Of a stretch of 64,000 nt of DNA, positions 42,137-51,982 are shown piece after piece. The notes beneath the pieces were generated by a model. The model saw nothing but the letters and a program-made list of their open reading frames with translations. It had not been told where the DNA came from and ran no database searches. Every line of letters begins with the position of its first letter. The first letter of the stretch is position 1. The DNA lies in assembly GCF_038900095.1 (NCBI RefSeq), contig NZ_JBBMQQ010000002.1, forward strand, positions 372,001 through 436,000, in the 5' to 3' direction. The translations under genes and the position numbers were made by a program. The DNA is from Hoeflea sp038900095 (lineage in GTDB: Bacteria; Pseudomonadota; Alphaproteobacteria; Rhizobiales; Rhizobiaceae).

Positions 42137-43800
42137 GCGCCCGCCCCGATGCAGATTATCCGGTCCATACGCGCAGCAAGCTCAGGATCATGGGTGGCGA
42201 CGATCAGGCTGCACCCTTGTGCGGTGAGCGCGCTCAGCCCGGTCATCACCATGCTGGCGGTTTCAGCGTCGAGATCTGCGGTTGGCTCGTCGGCAAGCAG
42301 GATATCGGGCCGGGCGAAGACTGCCCGCGCCAGCGTCAACCGACGGGCTTCGCCGCCGGACAGTCCACCGCCGGTTTCCCCCAGCAGTGTCCGGGTTCCG
42401 TCAGGCAGCGCCGCGACTACTGGCTCGACTGCCGCGGCGCGCAGGGCTTCGCCGAGATTGCCGGGCTGTCCAAGGCTTATGTTGTCGGCCACGCTGGCGT
42501 TGAGGAAATGCGGGGCTTGCGGCATCCAGCCCAGTCGCGCGCGCCAGGCATCTGCGGTTTGGGTGTCAAGCTTCTCTCCGGCCACGGTGACAAGTCCTTC
42601 ATCCGGCGCAGTCAGACCAGCGAGCAACCGCAGCAGCGTGGTCTTACCTGCGCCCGAGGCCCCCATCAGGGCAACGCTCTCGCCCGGCCGGATCGACATG
42701 TCCGGATAGCGGATCACCTTGTCGCCCAAATGCACGGCGACGCCCTGCAGGCTGATTTCGGCCGGTCCGGGGAGTTTCGCGGTTCTCGCGCCTTGGCCAA
42801 GCAATGCCGCGGGCGCGCGGTCCCGCCATGCGGCGAGTTCGCCGGCAACGGCCAGCGCCGCCGCCTTGTCATGCCAGGCGGCCGACAAATCCCGCAATGG
42901 CTGGTAGAAATCGGGCGCCAGAAGCAGGAGGAAAATTCCTGCAGCGGGGCTCAACGGAGCCGAGTAGCTGCCAAACCCGATGGAGCCGAGCAAGGCAAAG
43001 CCGACATAGACTGCCACCATCGCCACACCGATGGCTGAAAACAGTTCCAGCACTGTCGAGGACAGGAAGGCGATCCGCAGCACGTTCATGGTTTTGGCCC
43101 TGAGGCTTTCCGCGCCGCTGGCAAAACCGGAGACAACCGCGGGACCGGCATCCAGCAATCTAATGTCGACAAGAGCGGACAGCCGTTCGATCAGCAGGTC
43201 GTTGAGCGAGCCGATGTCGGCCATCTGCCGCTGGCTTGCCTCTTTGGCGGCCAGCCCGATCAGCGCCATGAACACCGGGATCAGGGGGCCGGTTACGACA
43301 AGCACCAATCCGACCGCCCATGAAAACCCGAAGCCCAGCGCGAGAATGATCAGCGGAACAATCATCACCCGTGCACGTGCCGGGGCATAGCGGGTGATGT
43401 AGGGCAGGAGGGTGTCGAGCTTTTCGGTGGCCAGCGCGGCAATGGATCCGGCGCCTCCGGTATCGATTGTCTGCATCTCGCGCCGGACGATTTCCTCTCG
43501 CGCCCCGGTCACCACTTTCGTGGCCGCGGTAAACAGCAGTCCCTCGGCGTAATTGGTCAGCAAAGCACGCGCGACACCGAGGCCGATAAAGGCGGCTGCG
43601 GAGGTGATCGGGCCGGGGCCGGGGTGCTGACCGAGCAGGCCCGAGATTGCCATTGCCACGATTGCCGCCTGCAGCGGCCAGATCAGCGAAGATGCCGCCG
43701 TAAGCATTGAAGCCATGCGAACCTGGCCGCCGGTAGTGCGTATCAATTGATCCAGCGTGCGTTCGTCTGCCTTGAGATCTGCTTCCGGCCGTGAGGACAT
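42133..43800 (-). CDS. cydD: ABC transporter CydD (cytochrome bd assembly, thiol exporter)
   Basis: A 555-residue permease-ATPase partner of CydC. It has membrane segments such as MLTAASSLIWPLQAAIVAMAISGLL and MIVPLIILALGFGFSWAVGLVLVV, Walker A LMGASGAGKTT, signature GLSGGEARRLTLARAVF and Walker B ILLADEPTADLD. It is transcribed leftwards from a 130-bp region shared with the Rrf2 regulator, which contains an FNR-type box. Placement directly upstream of cydABX keeps assembly factor and oxidase together. Confidence 0.93.
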   Translation of the reverse strand: MSSRPEADLKADERTLDQLIRTTGGQVRMASMLTAASSLIWPLQAAIVAMAISGLLGQHPGPGPITSAAAFIGLGVARALLTNYAEGLLFTAATKVVTGAREEIVRREMQTIDTGGAGSIAALATEKLDTLLPYITRYAPARARVMIVPLIILALGFGFSWAVGLVLVVTGPLIPVFMALIGLAAKEASQRQMADIGSLNDLLIERLSALVDIRLLDAGPAVVSGFASGAESLRAKTMNVLRIAFLSSTVLELFSAIGVAMVAVYVGFALLGSIGFGSYSAPLSPAAGIFLLLLAPDFYQPLRDLSAAWHDKAAALAVAGELAAWRDRAPAALLGQGARTAKLPGPAEISLQGVAVHLGDKVIRYPDMSIRPGESVALMGASGAGKTTLLRLLAGLTAPDEGLVTVAGEKLDTQTADAWRARLGWMPQAPHFLNASVADNISLGQPGNLGEALRAAAVEPVVAALPDGTRTLLGETGGGLSGGEARRLTLARAVFARPDILLADEPTADLDAETASMVMTGLSALTAQGCSLIVATHDPELAARMDRIICIGAGA

Positions 43801-43857
43801 GTCTGCCTGTAAAGTTGTTTTCAGAATGTGTGTTATCGGTTCTCACTGCGCGAAAGA

Positions 43858-43871
43858 GTGATCTGAATCAA
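43858..43871. promoter_or_regulatory. FNR-type box between cydD and the Rrf2 regulator
   Basis: GTGATCTGAATCAA (minus strand TTGATTCAGATCAC) matches the FNR consensus with one mismatch. It lies 58 bp from the cydD start and 60 bp from the regulator start, so it could serve either direction. Confidence 0.6.
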
Positions 43872-43930
43872 TCCGCGGCGGTTCGGCCTGGTCTATTTTG
43901 CGAGGTGATCGATGTCACCGGAACCGCGCC

Positions 43931-44419
43931 ATGCGCCTGACCACCAGAACAAACCTTGCCACTCGTGTTTTGATGTATTGCGCTGTCAATGATGGACAGG
44001 TCGTCCGTTCATCCGACATCGCCAAGGCCTGCAATGCGTCGGGCAATCATCTCGGTCATGTCATTCATCAACTCCGGCAGCACGGTTTTGTCGAGACCCT
44101 GCGTGGACGCGCGGGCGGGCTGCAGCTTGGCCTCAGGCCGGGCGATATCAGCATCGGCAAAGTCTTCCGCATATTCGAATCCGGCGTTCCCTTCGCGGAG
44201 TGCTTTGCCCGTGACCAGAACACCTGTCCGCTGATTTCGGAATGCCGGTTGCGCGGCTTTATCATCCGGGCGGTCGAGGCGTTCTATCATGAACTGGACA
44301 TGGTCACCCTGGATGATCTTGTGGCTGGCAATTGCGGTCTGGAAACCATTCTCAAGCTTGCACCCGAGAGGCCTGCTGCCTGTTCGGACAAGAACAGCGC
44401 CGCCGCCATAATCGCCTGA
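43931..44419 (+). CDS. Rrf2-family iron-sulfur transcriptional regulator (NsrR-like)
   Basis: A 162-residue Rrf2 protein starting MRLTTRTNLATRVLMYCAVN. Its helix-turn-helix (SSDIAKACNASGNHLGHVIHQLRQHGFVETLRGRAGGLQLG) is typical of NsrR. Cys91, Cys99 and Cys105 in AECFARDQNTCPLISECRLRG give the C-x7-C-x5-C cluster-binding pattern. NsrR senses nitric oxide through its Fe-S cluster; RirA, an iron sensor of rhizobia, has the same spacing and is the alternative. Divergence from cydDC suggests control of the NO-tolerant bd oxidase system. The ATG at 43931 is used because the upstream extension is not conserved-looking. Confidence 0.88.
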   Translation: MRLTTRTNLATRVLMYCAVNDGQVVRSSDIAKACNASGNHLGHVIHQLRQHGFVETLRGRAGGLQLGLRPGDISIGKVFRIFESGVPFAECFARDQNTCPLISECRLRGFIIRAVEAFYHELDMVTLDDLVAGNCGLETILKLAPERPAACSDKNSAAAIIA

Positions 44420-44614
44420 ATTCCCAAGACCTGCTCCAGAGGACACGAAGGTTCTGAAATCGACGGGCCGTCTCTGCTGACGCCGTGGCGTTGGCGGCTT
44501 CCGGAAAAATCCTGGCCTGATCGTTTCCCGTGTCGAGTGGCAGCCCTCAATCGCCAAAGCCCCGCCTTGTCCGGTCCATCGGGGCTGTCAAAATCGGCTT
44601 TGTGCAAAATATAT

Positions 44615-44644
44615 TTGACATAATGGCATATTGACATACCATTA
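44615..44644 (+). promoter_or_regulatory. Promoter and palindromic operator of the region 6 operon
   Basis: TTGACA (44615-44620) and TACCAT after 16 bp form a promoter. TAATGG (44621-44626) and CCATTA (44639-44644) are perfect arms of a wider imperfect dyad that fills the space between the two boxes. A repressor bound there would block RNA polymerase. The first downstream gene is a HutC-type GntR regulator, so autoregulation is likely. The remaining bases from 44420 show no gene. Confidence 0.7.
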
Positions 44645-44668
44645 GTTTCAACTGGCGTTGGAGCGGAT

Positions 44669-45547
44669 ATGAAAACGACAAAATCCGGAGATTCGGGCAA
44701 GGTTGACGCGGGCAATGAACGCATGTCCGTTCGGCTTGATCCCAATGCCCGCGTGCCGCTTTACCACCAGATCTTCCTGATTCTGCGCAACCGCATCTTC
44801 GGAGGCGAGGTTCGTCCGGGGGAACTTGTTCCTGGTGAGCAGGAACTGGCTGCAGAATTCAACGTCTCCCGCATCACCGCCAAGCGCGCGCTCAATGAGC
44901 TTGCCAGCGCCGGGCTTGTTGTTCGCGAACGTGGCCGCGGGACCCGCGTGACCCACCGGCCCAAGGCGCCGGCTGTGACCTCGTCCATCGAGGGCTGGCT
45001 TGAAAACATCTCGTTGATGGGCATCGCCACGGAAGCCCAGGTGCTTGATTTCGGTTATGTCGCGGCCAGCGAGGACATTGCCCACGCGCTTGAGCTCGAC
45101 CCTGGCACGGACGTGCAGCATGCCGTGCGCGTGCGCAGTCTCGACGGCGAGCCGATGTCCTATCTGGTGACCTACGTGCCTGCCGATATCGGGCGTCAGT
45201 ATGATCGCGACGATCTTGATACAAAGCCATTGCTGCTGCTGCTGGAGCTGGCCGGCGTCAAGGTGGCCTCGGCGCGCCAGACCATCTCGGCAACGCTCGC
45301 CGATTCAGAAGTTTCCAGTGCCCTGTCGGTTCATGCCGGCACTCCGCTGATCGAAGTCCGCCGCGTCGTTCGCGACAGTGCGGGTCGGCCGGTCGAGTAC
45401 ATCCGGGTGCTGTATCGACCCGACGTCTATCATTTCGAAATGTCCATGAATCGCGTTCGCGAGAGAGAAGGCATGAGATGGGCGACGCAGACCTCGTCAC
45501 CGGTCCCGGCCGGCGGCGCTGAAACCAATCTAACCGGGGAACACTGA
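44669..45547 (+). CDS. GntR-family regulator, HutC subgroup
   Basis: A 292-residue regulator. The N-terminal winged helix (about 30-95) has VPLYHQIFLILRNRIFGGEVRPGELVPGEQELAAEFNVSRITAKRALNELASAGLVVRERGRGTRV. The C-terminal UTRA (chorismate-lyase-like) ligand domain includes ALELDPGTDVQHAVRVRSLDGEPMSYLVTYVPADIG and PVEYIRVLYRPDVYHFEM. It precedes the ABC importer operon by about 35 bp and probably senses the imported substrate or its first product. A palindrome covers its own promoter. Confidence 0.93.
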   Translation: MKTTKSGDSGKVDAGNERMSVRLDPNARVPLYHQIFLILRNRIFGGEVRPGELVPGEQELAAEFNVSRITAKRALNELASAGLVVRERGRGTRVTHRPKAPAVTSSIEGWLENISLMGIATEAQVLDFGYVAASEDIAHALELDPGTDVQHAVRVRSLDGEPMSYLVTYVPADIGRQYDRDDLDTKPLLLLLELAGVKVASARQTISATLADSEVSSALSVHAGTPLIEVRRVVRDSAGRPVEYIRVLYRPDVYHFEMSMNRVREREGMRWATQTSSPVPAGGAETNLTGEH

Positions 45548-45582
45548 TTCGACCCGAAGGTCGACCAAACAGGAGGTGAATG

Positions 45583-46827
45583 ATGGCTGATACGAAGACA
45601 ACGAAAACCAATTCCGCAGGGGTTCGCCGGCGCGAATTCCTCGCAACCGGTGCGGCAGCGCTTGGCGTTGGCATCACCGGGTTCCCGGCAGTGCTGCGCG
45701 CCCAGGCTGCGCCGGTCAAGATCGGCCTGATCCATCCGGTTTCAGGCTTCATCGCGTTCTCCGGCTCGCAGTGCCGCGCCGGTGCCGAGATGGCAATTGC
45801 CGACATCAATGCTGCGGGCGGCATCAAGTCGTTGGGCGGCGCCATGCTCGAAGCAATGCTGGCTGACAGCCAGGGCAAGCCGGATATCGGTGCAGCCGAA
45901 GTGACCAAGATGACCGAAGCCGGCGTGCACGGCATCGTTGCCGGTTATTCCTCGGCGATTTCGCTGGCGACCTCGCAGGAAGCCGCCAAGACCAACACGC
46001 CGCACGTGGTCGATGTCGGGGTGTCGGATTCGATCGTCACCCGTGGCCTCGCCAACACGTTCCGCTTCGGACCCGGCTACGGCAAGGTTGCGCAGATGGC
46101 TGTCGCCAACCTCGACACCATCAACAAGGCTGCCGGCTCACCGGCCAAGACCGCGATGATCGTTCACGAGGAATCGCTGTTCGGAACGGGTACCGCAGAG
46201 CTTCTGTCCAAGCAGCTTCCGGGCATCGGCATCGAAGTGGTTGATGTGATCAAGCACGCCAACCCGACGCGTGACTTCACCAACATCGCGCTGCAGATCA
46301 AGTCGAAGAAGCCTGACCTGATCATTCCTGCCAACTACTACAATGAGTATGTGCTTCTGGCCCGTACCCTGCGCCAGCAGAAGATCGAGGCCATGGGCAT
46401 CTATTCGGTGCTTGGCGGAGCTGCTTCCAACCTTCAGTTCGTCAATGAATTCCCGGAAGCGGCCGAGCTGATCATGGATTGCAATCACTGGTACAATCCG
46501 AACTCGGATGTTGCGCTGGAACGCCGCAAGGCGGCCGAGGCCAAGGGGCTGGTCTACACTTACGAAGTGTTCCTGGCCTACAATGCCGTGGCCTTCCTTG
46601 CCGACGCCATCGAGCGTGCAGGGTCGACGGATCACGATGCTGTCAATGCAGCGCTGGCGTCCTCGACATGGGACAATCACGGCATGCCTTACGGTCCGAC
46701 CAAGATGGTCAACGGCCAGAACGAGGGTGCCCAGCCCGTCAACACACAGGTTCAGAAGGGCGCCATCGAGGTGATCTATCCGGAAGAGTTCGCGTCTGCC
46801 GAAACCGTCTTCCCGATGAACATGTAG
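45583..46827 (+). CDS. ABC transporter substrate-binding protein (branched-chain/urea/amide superfamily)
   Basis: A 414-residue binding protein with a Tat signal (VRRREFLATGAAALGVGITG, cleavage near LRAQA). The type I periplasmic fold begins APVKIGLIHPVSGFIAFSGSQCRAGAEMAIADINAAGG. ATGs at 45580 and 45583 are adjacent; the second has 6 bp to the AGGAGG and is preferred. It belongs to a Liv-type importer with the four genes downstream. The downstream enzymes suggest a cyclic amide, hydantoin or dicarboxylate derivative as ligand, not an amino acid. Confidence 0.9.
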   Translation: MADTKTTKTNSAGVRRREFLATGAAALGVGITGFPAVLRAQAAPVKIGLIHPVSGFIAFSGSQCRAGAEMAIADINAAGGIKSLGGAMLEAMLADSQGKPDIGAAEVTKMTEAGVHGIVAGYSSAISLATSQEAAKTNTPHVVDVGVSDSIVTRGLANTFRFGPGYGKVAQMAVANLDTINKAAGSPAKTAMIVHEESLFGTGTAELLSKQLPGIGIEVVDVIKHANPTRDFTNIALQIKSKKPDLIIPANYYNEYVLLARTLRQQKIEAMGIYSVLGGAASNLQFVNEFPEAAELIMDCNHWYNPNSDVALERRKAAEAKGLVYTYEVFLAYNAVAFLADAIERAGSTDHDAVNAALASSTWDNHGMPYGPTKMVNGQNEGAQPVNTQVQKGAIEVIYPEEFASAETVFPMNM

Positions 46828-46901
46828 GCTTCTCGACCGACATCGACGGGCCGGGCGCACGCCGCCCGGCCTGCAATTTCCCTTCGTGATCGCAGGCCAG
46901 C

Positions 46902-47774
46902 ATGCCAGACAGCGCAATCATCATTCCATCGGTTCTCAACGGGCTGACCACCGGCGGGCTCTATGCCCTGGTGGCACTCGGTCTGACACTGATCTACGGC
47001 GTTCTGCACATCATCAATTTCGCCCATGGGGCGCTGCTGATGCTCGGGCTGTATGCCGTGTATTTCCTCAATGCGCAGTTCGGGATTGATCCCTATGTGG
47101 CGTTGCTGATCGTGCCTCCGGCGATGTTTGTGCTGGGGTACGGATTGCAGCGCGGGATCATCGGCCGGGCCAGCCACGGCAGGGACGAAAACATACTTCT
47201 GGTGACGCTCGGACTTTCGATCATCGTTGAAAACCTGTCGCTGTTTTTCTTCCGGTCCGACACACGGACCGTGGACACACCCTATTCCTTCGACGTGGTC
47301 GAGATATTCGGGGCCTTCCTGCCCTATCCCAAAGTGGTGGCCTTCATCGGTGCGCTGGTGACGGCCGGGTTGCTCTGGCTGCTGATGAGCCGGACCGATC
47401 TCGGCCGTGCCATCCGTGCGCTGGCCAAGGAGCGCAAGGGCGCGCAACTGGTCGGTATCAACGCAGACCATGTGTTCGCCATGAGCTTCGGGCTCGGCGT
47501 TGCCTGTCTTGGCGTTGCGGCCTGCCTGTTGCTGCCGAGCTATTATGTCAATCCGCAGGTTGGTGGCGGCTTTGTCCTGATCGCCTTCACCATCGTCGTC
47601 CTTGGCGGCATGGGATCATTTGTCGGCGCACTGATCGGCGGGCTGATCGTCGGTGTGGTGGAAGCGCTGGGCGGATTGTTTCTGGGCGAAAGCCTCGGGC
47701 AGATCGGGATTTTCCTGATCTTTATCCTGGTGCTGATTTTCCGGCCGACCGGCCTGTTTGGAGCCAAGGCATGA
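46902..47774 (+). CDS. ABC transporter permease (LivH type)
   Basis: A 290-residue polytopic protein with SVLNGLTTGGLYALVALGLTLIYGVLHIINFAHGALLMLGLYAVYF, the diagnostic NFAHG motif of LivH-like permeases, and GGMGSFVGALIGGLIVGVVEALGG. It overlaps the next permease by 4 bp (ATGA), so the two are translationally coupled. Together they form the membrane channel of the region 6 importer. Confidence 0.93.
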   Translation: MPDSAIIIPSVLNGLTTGGLYALVALGLTLIYGVLHIINFAHGALLMLGLYAVYFLNAQFGIDPYVALLIVPPAMFVLGYGLQRGIIGRASHGRDENILLVTLGLSIIVENLSLFFFRSDTRTVDTPYSFDVVEIFGAFLPYPKVVAFIGALVTAGLLWLLMSRTDLGRAIRALAKERKGAQLVGINADHVFAMSFGLGVACLGVAACLLLPSYYVNPQVGGGFVLIAFTIVVLGGMGSFVGALIGGLIVGVVEALGGLFLGESLGQIGIFLIFILVLIFRPTGLFGAKA

Positions 47775-48763
47775 AGACCGACACAAAATTGCTGATGCTG
47801 ATCGTGGTCTTTGGCCTGATTGGCTTTGCGCCTTTGCTGATCACGCAGGAATCGCTGCTCAACATCGTCATCATGACACTCTACGCGGCCTTGCTGGGGC
47901 AGGCATGGAACATCCTGGGCGGCTACGGCGGACAGGTCTCGTTCGGCCATGCGGCCTATTTCGGTACAGGAGCCTATACGGTGGCGGTGCTGCAGGTGCA
48001 GTTCGGGATCAATCCATGGATCGGCCTGGCTGTTGGCGGTTTCGCCGCCGCCGCAGTCGGGGCCTTCATCGGATTCTGCACGTTCCGCTATGGAATGCGT
48101 GGATCGTATTTCGCGCTGGTGACGCTCGCCTTCGCCGAAGTGTTGCGGATCCTTTCAAACTCGGTCGATTTCACCGGCGCCGGGGTGGGACTGTTGATCC
48201 CGCTTGAGCGGAGTGCGGCCAATTTCCAGTTTCTGACCAAGGATGGTTTCTTCTGGGTGATCTGGGCAATGACATTCGCCGCATTCCTGACGGTGTGGAA
48301 GATCGGCAATTCGCGCTTCGGCGCGCAGCTGATGGCGGTGCGGGACAATGAAGATGCTGCGCGGGCGCTCGGCGTCGACGCCTTCCGGGTGAAGATGGGG
48401 GCGATCATGTTGTCAGGATTCTTTGCCGGTCTGGCCGGCGTTTTCTACGCCCAATATTTTCTCTATCTCGATCCGCACATTGCCTATGGCGCGGCGATTT
48501 CGGTGGAAAGCCTGCTGGTTCCGATCATCGGCGGCATGGGAACGTTGTTCGGCCCGTTGCTTGGGGCTGCCTTCCTGCACGGATTGTCTGAGCTTTCGCG
48601 GGCGGTGATCGGCGACGCGCCAGGGATCAGCCTCGTGCTGTATGGCGTGCTGCTGGTGATCATGGTGCTGTTCGTGCCGCGCGGGCTTGCCGGACTGATG
48701 TCGCATCTGCGCAGCGGAAAGCCGGGCCAATCCCGGACCGAGGGGAGCAAGGGCCATGCTTGA
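47771..48763 (+). CDS. ABC transporter permease (LivM type)
   Basis: A 330-residue permease with GQAWNILGGYGGQVSFGHAAYFGTGAYTVAVLQ (LivM signature). The coupling loop AVRDNEDAARALGVDAFRVKMGAIMLSGFFAGLAGVFYAQYF and GGMGTLFGPLLGAAFLHGLSE follow. Its last 8 bp overlap the ATPase gene. It pairs with the LivH-type subunit upstream. Confidence 0.93.
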   Translation: MKTDTKLLMLIVVFGLIGFAPLLITQESLLNIVIMTLYAALLGQAWNILGGYGGQVSFGHAAYFGTGAYTVAVLQVQFGINPWIGLAVGGFAAAAVGAFIGFCTFRYGMRGSYFALVTLAFAEVLRILSNSVDFTGAGVGLLIPLERSAANFQFLTKDGFFWVIWAMTFAAFLTVWKIGNSRFGAQLMAVRDNEDAARALGVDAFRVKMGAIMLSGFFAGLAGVFYAQYFLYLDPHIAYGAAISVESLLVPIIGGMGTLFGPLLGAAFLHGLSELSRAVIGDAPGISLVLYGVLLVIMVLFVPRGLAGLMSHLRSGKPGQSRTEGSKGHA

Positions 48764-49494
48764 GATCAGCGGATTGTGCAAGAGCTTTGGCGGATTGCAG
48801 GCATCGCAATCGGTGACGCTGACCGTGCCGCAAGGCGGCATCACCTCGCTGATCGGCCCCAATGGTGCGGGCAAGACCACGCTGTTTGCGCTGATCACCG
48901 GCTTTCACACGCCGGATTCCGGATCGGTCCGGTTTCTCGGCGAAGACATCACGGGCTTGCCGCCCGAGGCGATCGCGAAGCGGGGCATGATCCGCACGTT
49001 CCAGACGGTGCAGCCGTTTGCCGGGCAGACGGTGCGGGAAAACATTGCCGTGGGCGCGCATCTGAAAATCCGGAACCGCGCCGATGCCCTGGCCAAGGCC
49101 GAGGCGGTGGCGCAGCAGGTCGGTCTCGATGACCGGCTCGACATGGATGCAGGCTCGCTGACCGTTGCCGGGCGCAAGCGCCTTGAAGTGGCGCGGGCGC
49201 TGGCGACCGATCCGAAGCTGATCCTGTTTGACGAGGTTCTGGCCGGGCTTAACCCGTCTGAAATCCGCGATGTGATCCCGGTCATCAACACCATCCGCGA
49301 TGCCGGCGTGACCATCCTGCTGATCGAGCACGTGATGCAGGCGGTGATGAGTCTCTCGGATTACACCTGGGTGCTGAACCAGGGTGCAATTATCGCGGAG
49401 GGGCCGCCGCGGGAGGTTGTCTCCGATCCTCACGTCATCGAAGCCTATCTCGGCAAGGGAATGGCCGAACGTATCGCCAAGCGGGAGGCAGCCA

Positions 49495-49502
<8 letters not shown>
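48756..49502 (+). CDS. ABC transporter ATP-binding protein (LivG type)
   Basis: A 248-residue ATPase with Walker A GPNGAGKTT, signature LTVAGRKRLEVARAL (the relaxed form common in LivG) and Walker B LILFDEVLAGLNPSE, then the His-switch in LLIEHVMQAVM. It overlaps the upstream permease and the downstream LivF-type gene by 8 bp each. It supplies one of the two nucleotide-binding subunits. Confidence 0.93.
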
Positions 49503-50195
<693 letters not shown>

Positions 50196-50199
<4 letters not shown>

Positions 50200-51479
50200 T
50201 GGCATCGACGTTGGCTCAAAAGATCATTGCACGCGCCGCTGGGCTGGAAACGGTCCGCCTTGGCGAAGTGGTGACGGCCAAGGTCGATCTTGCCATGATC
50301 CACGATTCAGGTGGTCCGCGCCGGGTCGAGCCGATCCTGCAGGACCTCGGCGTCGGTTTGTTCGACGCCTCCAAAGTGGTGCTGATTTCCGATCATTTCG
50401 TGCCGGGTGACACGGATGAAGGCGCGCATATTCTCGAGCTGACCCGGCGTTGGGCCAAGCAGCGCAAGGTCACCTTCCATGATGGCGAAGGCATCTGCCA
50501 TGTGGTGCTGCCGGAGCGCGGACATCTGAAGCCGGGGATGCTGGTTGTCGGCGGTGACAGCCATTCGCCGACGGGCGGTGCTTTCGGGGCCTATATGTTC
50601 GGCATCGGCGCCACCGAGATGGCGGGTGTTCTGGCCACCGGCGAGATCTGGCTCAAGGTTCCCGGCACCATCCTGATCGAATGGCAGGGGCGGCTGTCGC
50701 CGGGTGTGCTTGCCAAGGATATGATGCTGGCGCTGTGCGGACAGCTCGGCATGGATGGCGGGCAATACCAGGCGGTGGAATACACAGGCGAGGCGATTGC
50801 GGCGCTGTCGATGCAGGAGCGGATGACACTGTCCAACATGGCGGCCGAACTTGGCGGTCAGGTGGGGCTGATCGCGCCGGATGTGACCACCGAGGCCTAT
50901 CTCGAAAGTGTCGGCGGCTCGGCCGGTGACTGGCGCGGGCTGGTGACCGATCCGGGCGCGGAGCTCGCCGCCCATCATGTCTTTGATGCAACGGCACTGG
51001 AGCCGCAGGTTGCCGCTCCGCATTCGCCGGCCAATGCGATGCCGGTGACTGACGCACCCGACACAGGTTTTGACGTCGCCTATATCGGGGCCTGCACAGG
51101 GGCCAAGTATGAAGATCTCAAGGGCGCCGCCGCGATCCTGCGTGGCCGCAAGCTGGCTCCGGGCATTGTGCTCAAGGTCGCGCCGGCATCTATGCGGGAT
51201 CAGCAGCGCGCCGCAGACGAGGGCATCATGGCGGTCTTCGAGGATGCCGGTGCGCAGATCCTTCCCAATGCCTGCGGGATTTGTGCCGGCTATGGCACCG
51301 ACCGGCTGGGCGAGAATGTGACCTGCATTTCGTCAACCGCGCGCAATTTCCAGGGCCGAATGGGCGCGGCATCTTCGAAGGTCTGGCTGGCATCGCCGCT
51401 GACCGTTGCCGCGTCGGCGATCACGGGGCGCATTGCCGACCCAAGAGAATTTCTTGATGGCGGGGAGGGTGCGGCATGA
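50196..51479 (+). CDS. Aconitase/LeuC-like hydratase large subunit
   Basis: A 427-residue protein of the aconitase superfamily, isopropylmalate/homoaconitate/dimethylmaleate hydratase branch. The 4Fe-4S cysteines are Cys300 (IGACTGAKYEDL), Cys360 and Cys363 (NACGICAGYG). The active-site segment is VGGDSHSPTGGAFGAYMFGIGATE. Leucine biosynthesis is unlikely, because the gene sits between an importer and a lyase with no leuA or leuB. The best precedent is the two-subunit 2,3-dimethylmaleate hydratase of nicotinate fermentation, also paired with a lyase of the isocitrate-lyase family. It should hydrate a substituted maleate or fumarate to the malate. Confidence 0.88.
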
Positions 51480-51982
51480 GCGGGCGAATTTTCCTTCTCG
51501 GCGACGATATCGACACCGACCAGCTGGCACCGGGCAAATACATGAAGGGCGGTCTCGACATGCTCGCCGCCCATTGCCTGGAATCGGCGCGGCCTGATTT
51601 TGCCGGGGCCGTAAAACCCGGTGACGTGATCGTGGCCGGCAAGAATTTCGGCATGGGCTCGTCACGTGAACAGGCGGCGGAAGCCCTGGAGCATCTGGGC
51701 CTTGCCGGTGTCGTGGCCAAATCCTTTGCCGGGATTTTCTATCGCAATGCGCTCAATCTCGGCCTGCCGGTGCTGGTGGCGGGTGATCTGGCCGGAGTTG
51801 CCGATGGTGACCGGGCTGTCCTTGACGCAGTGGCGGGCGAACTTCGACTGACAAACAAAAACCAGACTGTCCGGCTCGAGCCGTTGCCGGACAATCTCAA
51901 ACCGATGCTCGCAGATGGCGGGCTGGTGCCGCACTTGAAAAAGCGTTTCGCGGCGGAACGCGCAAAGGAGGCAGGCGCATGA
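51476..51982 (+). CDS. LeuD-like hydratase small subunit
   Basis: A 168-residue swivel-domain protein with FLLGDDIDTDQLAPGKYMKGG, the active-site Ser/Arg loop GKNFGMGSSREQAAEALEHLG and AGIFYRNALNLGLPVLVA. It is the partner of the LeuC-like subunit, whose stop it overlaps by 4 bp, and it overlaps the lyase gene by 4 bp. Residues in the small subunit's substrate loop, which set the specificity, cannot be assigned to a known substrate from sequence alone. Confidence 0.9.
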   Translation: MSGRIFLLGDDIDTDQLAPGKYMKGGLDMLAAHCLESARPDFAGAVKPGDVIVAGKNFGMGSSREQAAEALEHLGLAGVVAKSFAGIFYRNALNLGLPVLVAGDLAGVADGDRAVLDAVAGELRLTNKNQTVRLEPLPDNLKPMLADGGLVPHLKKRFAAERAKEAGA

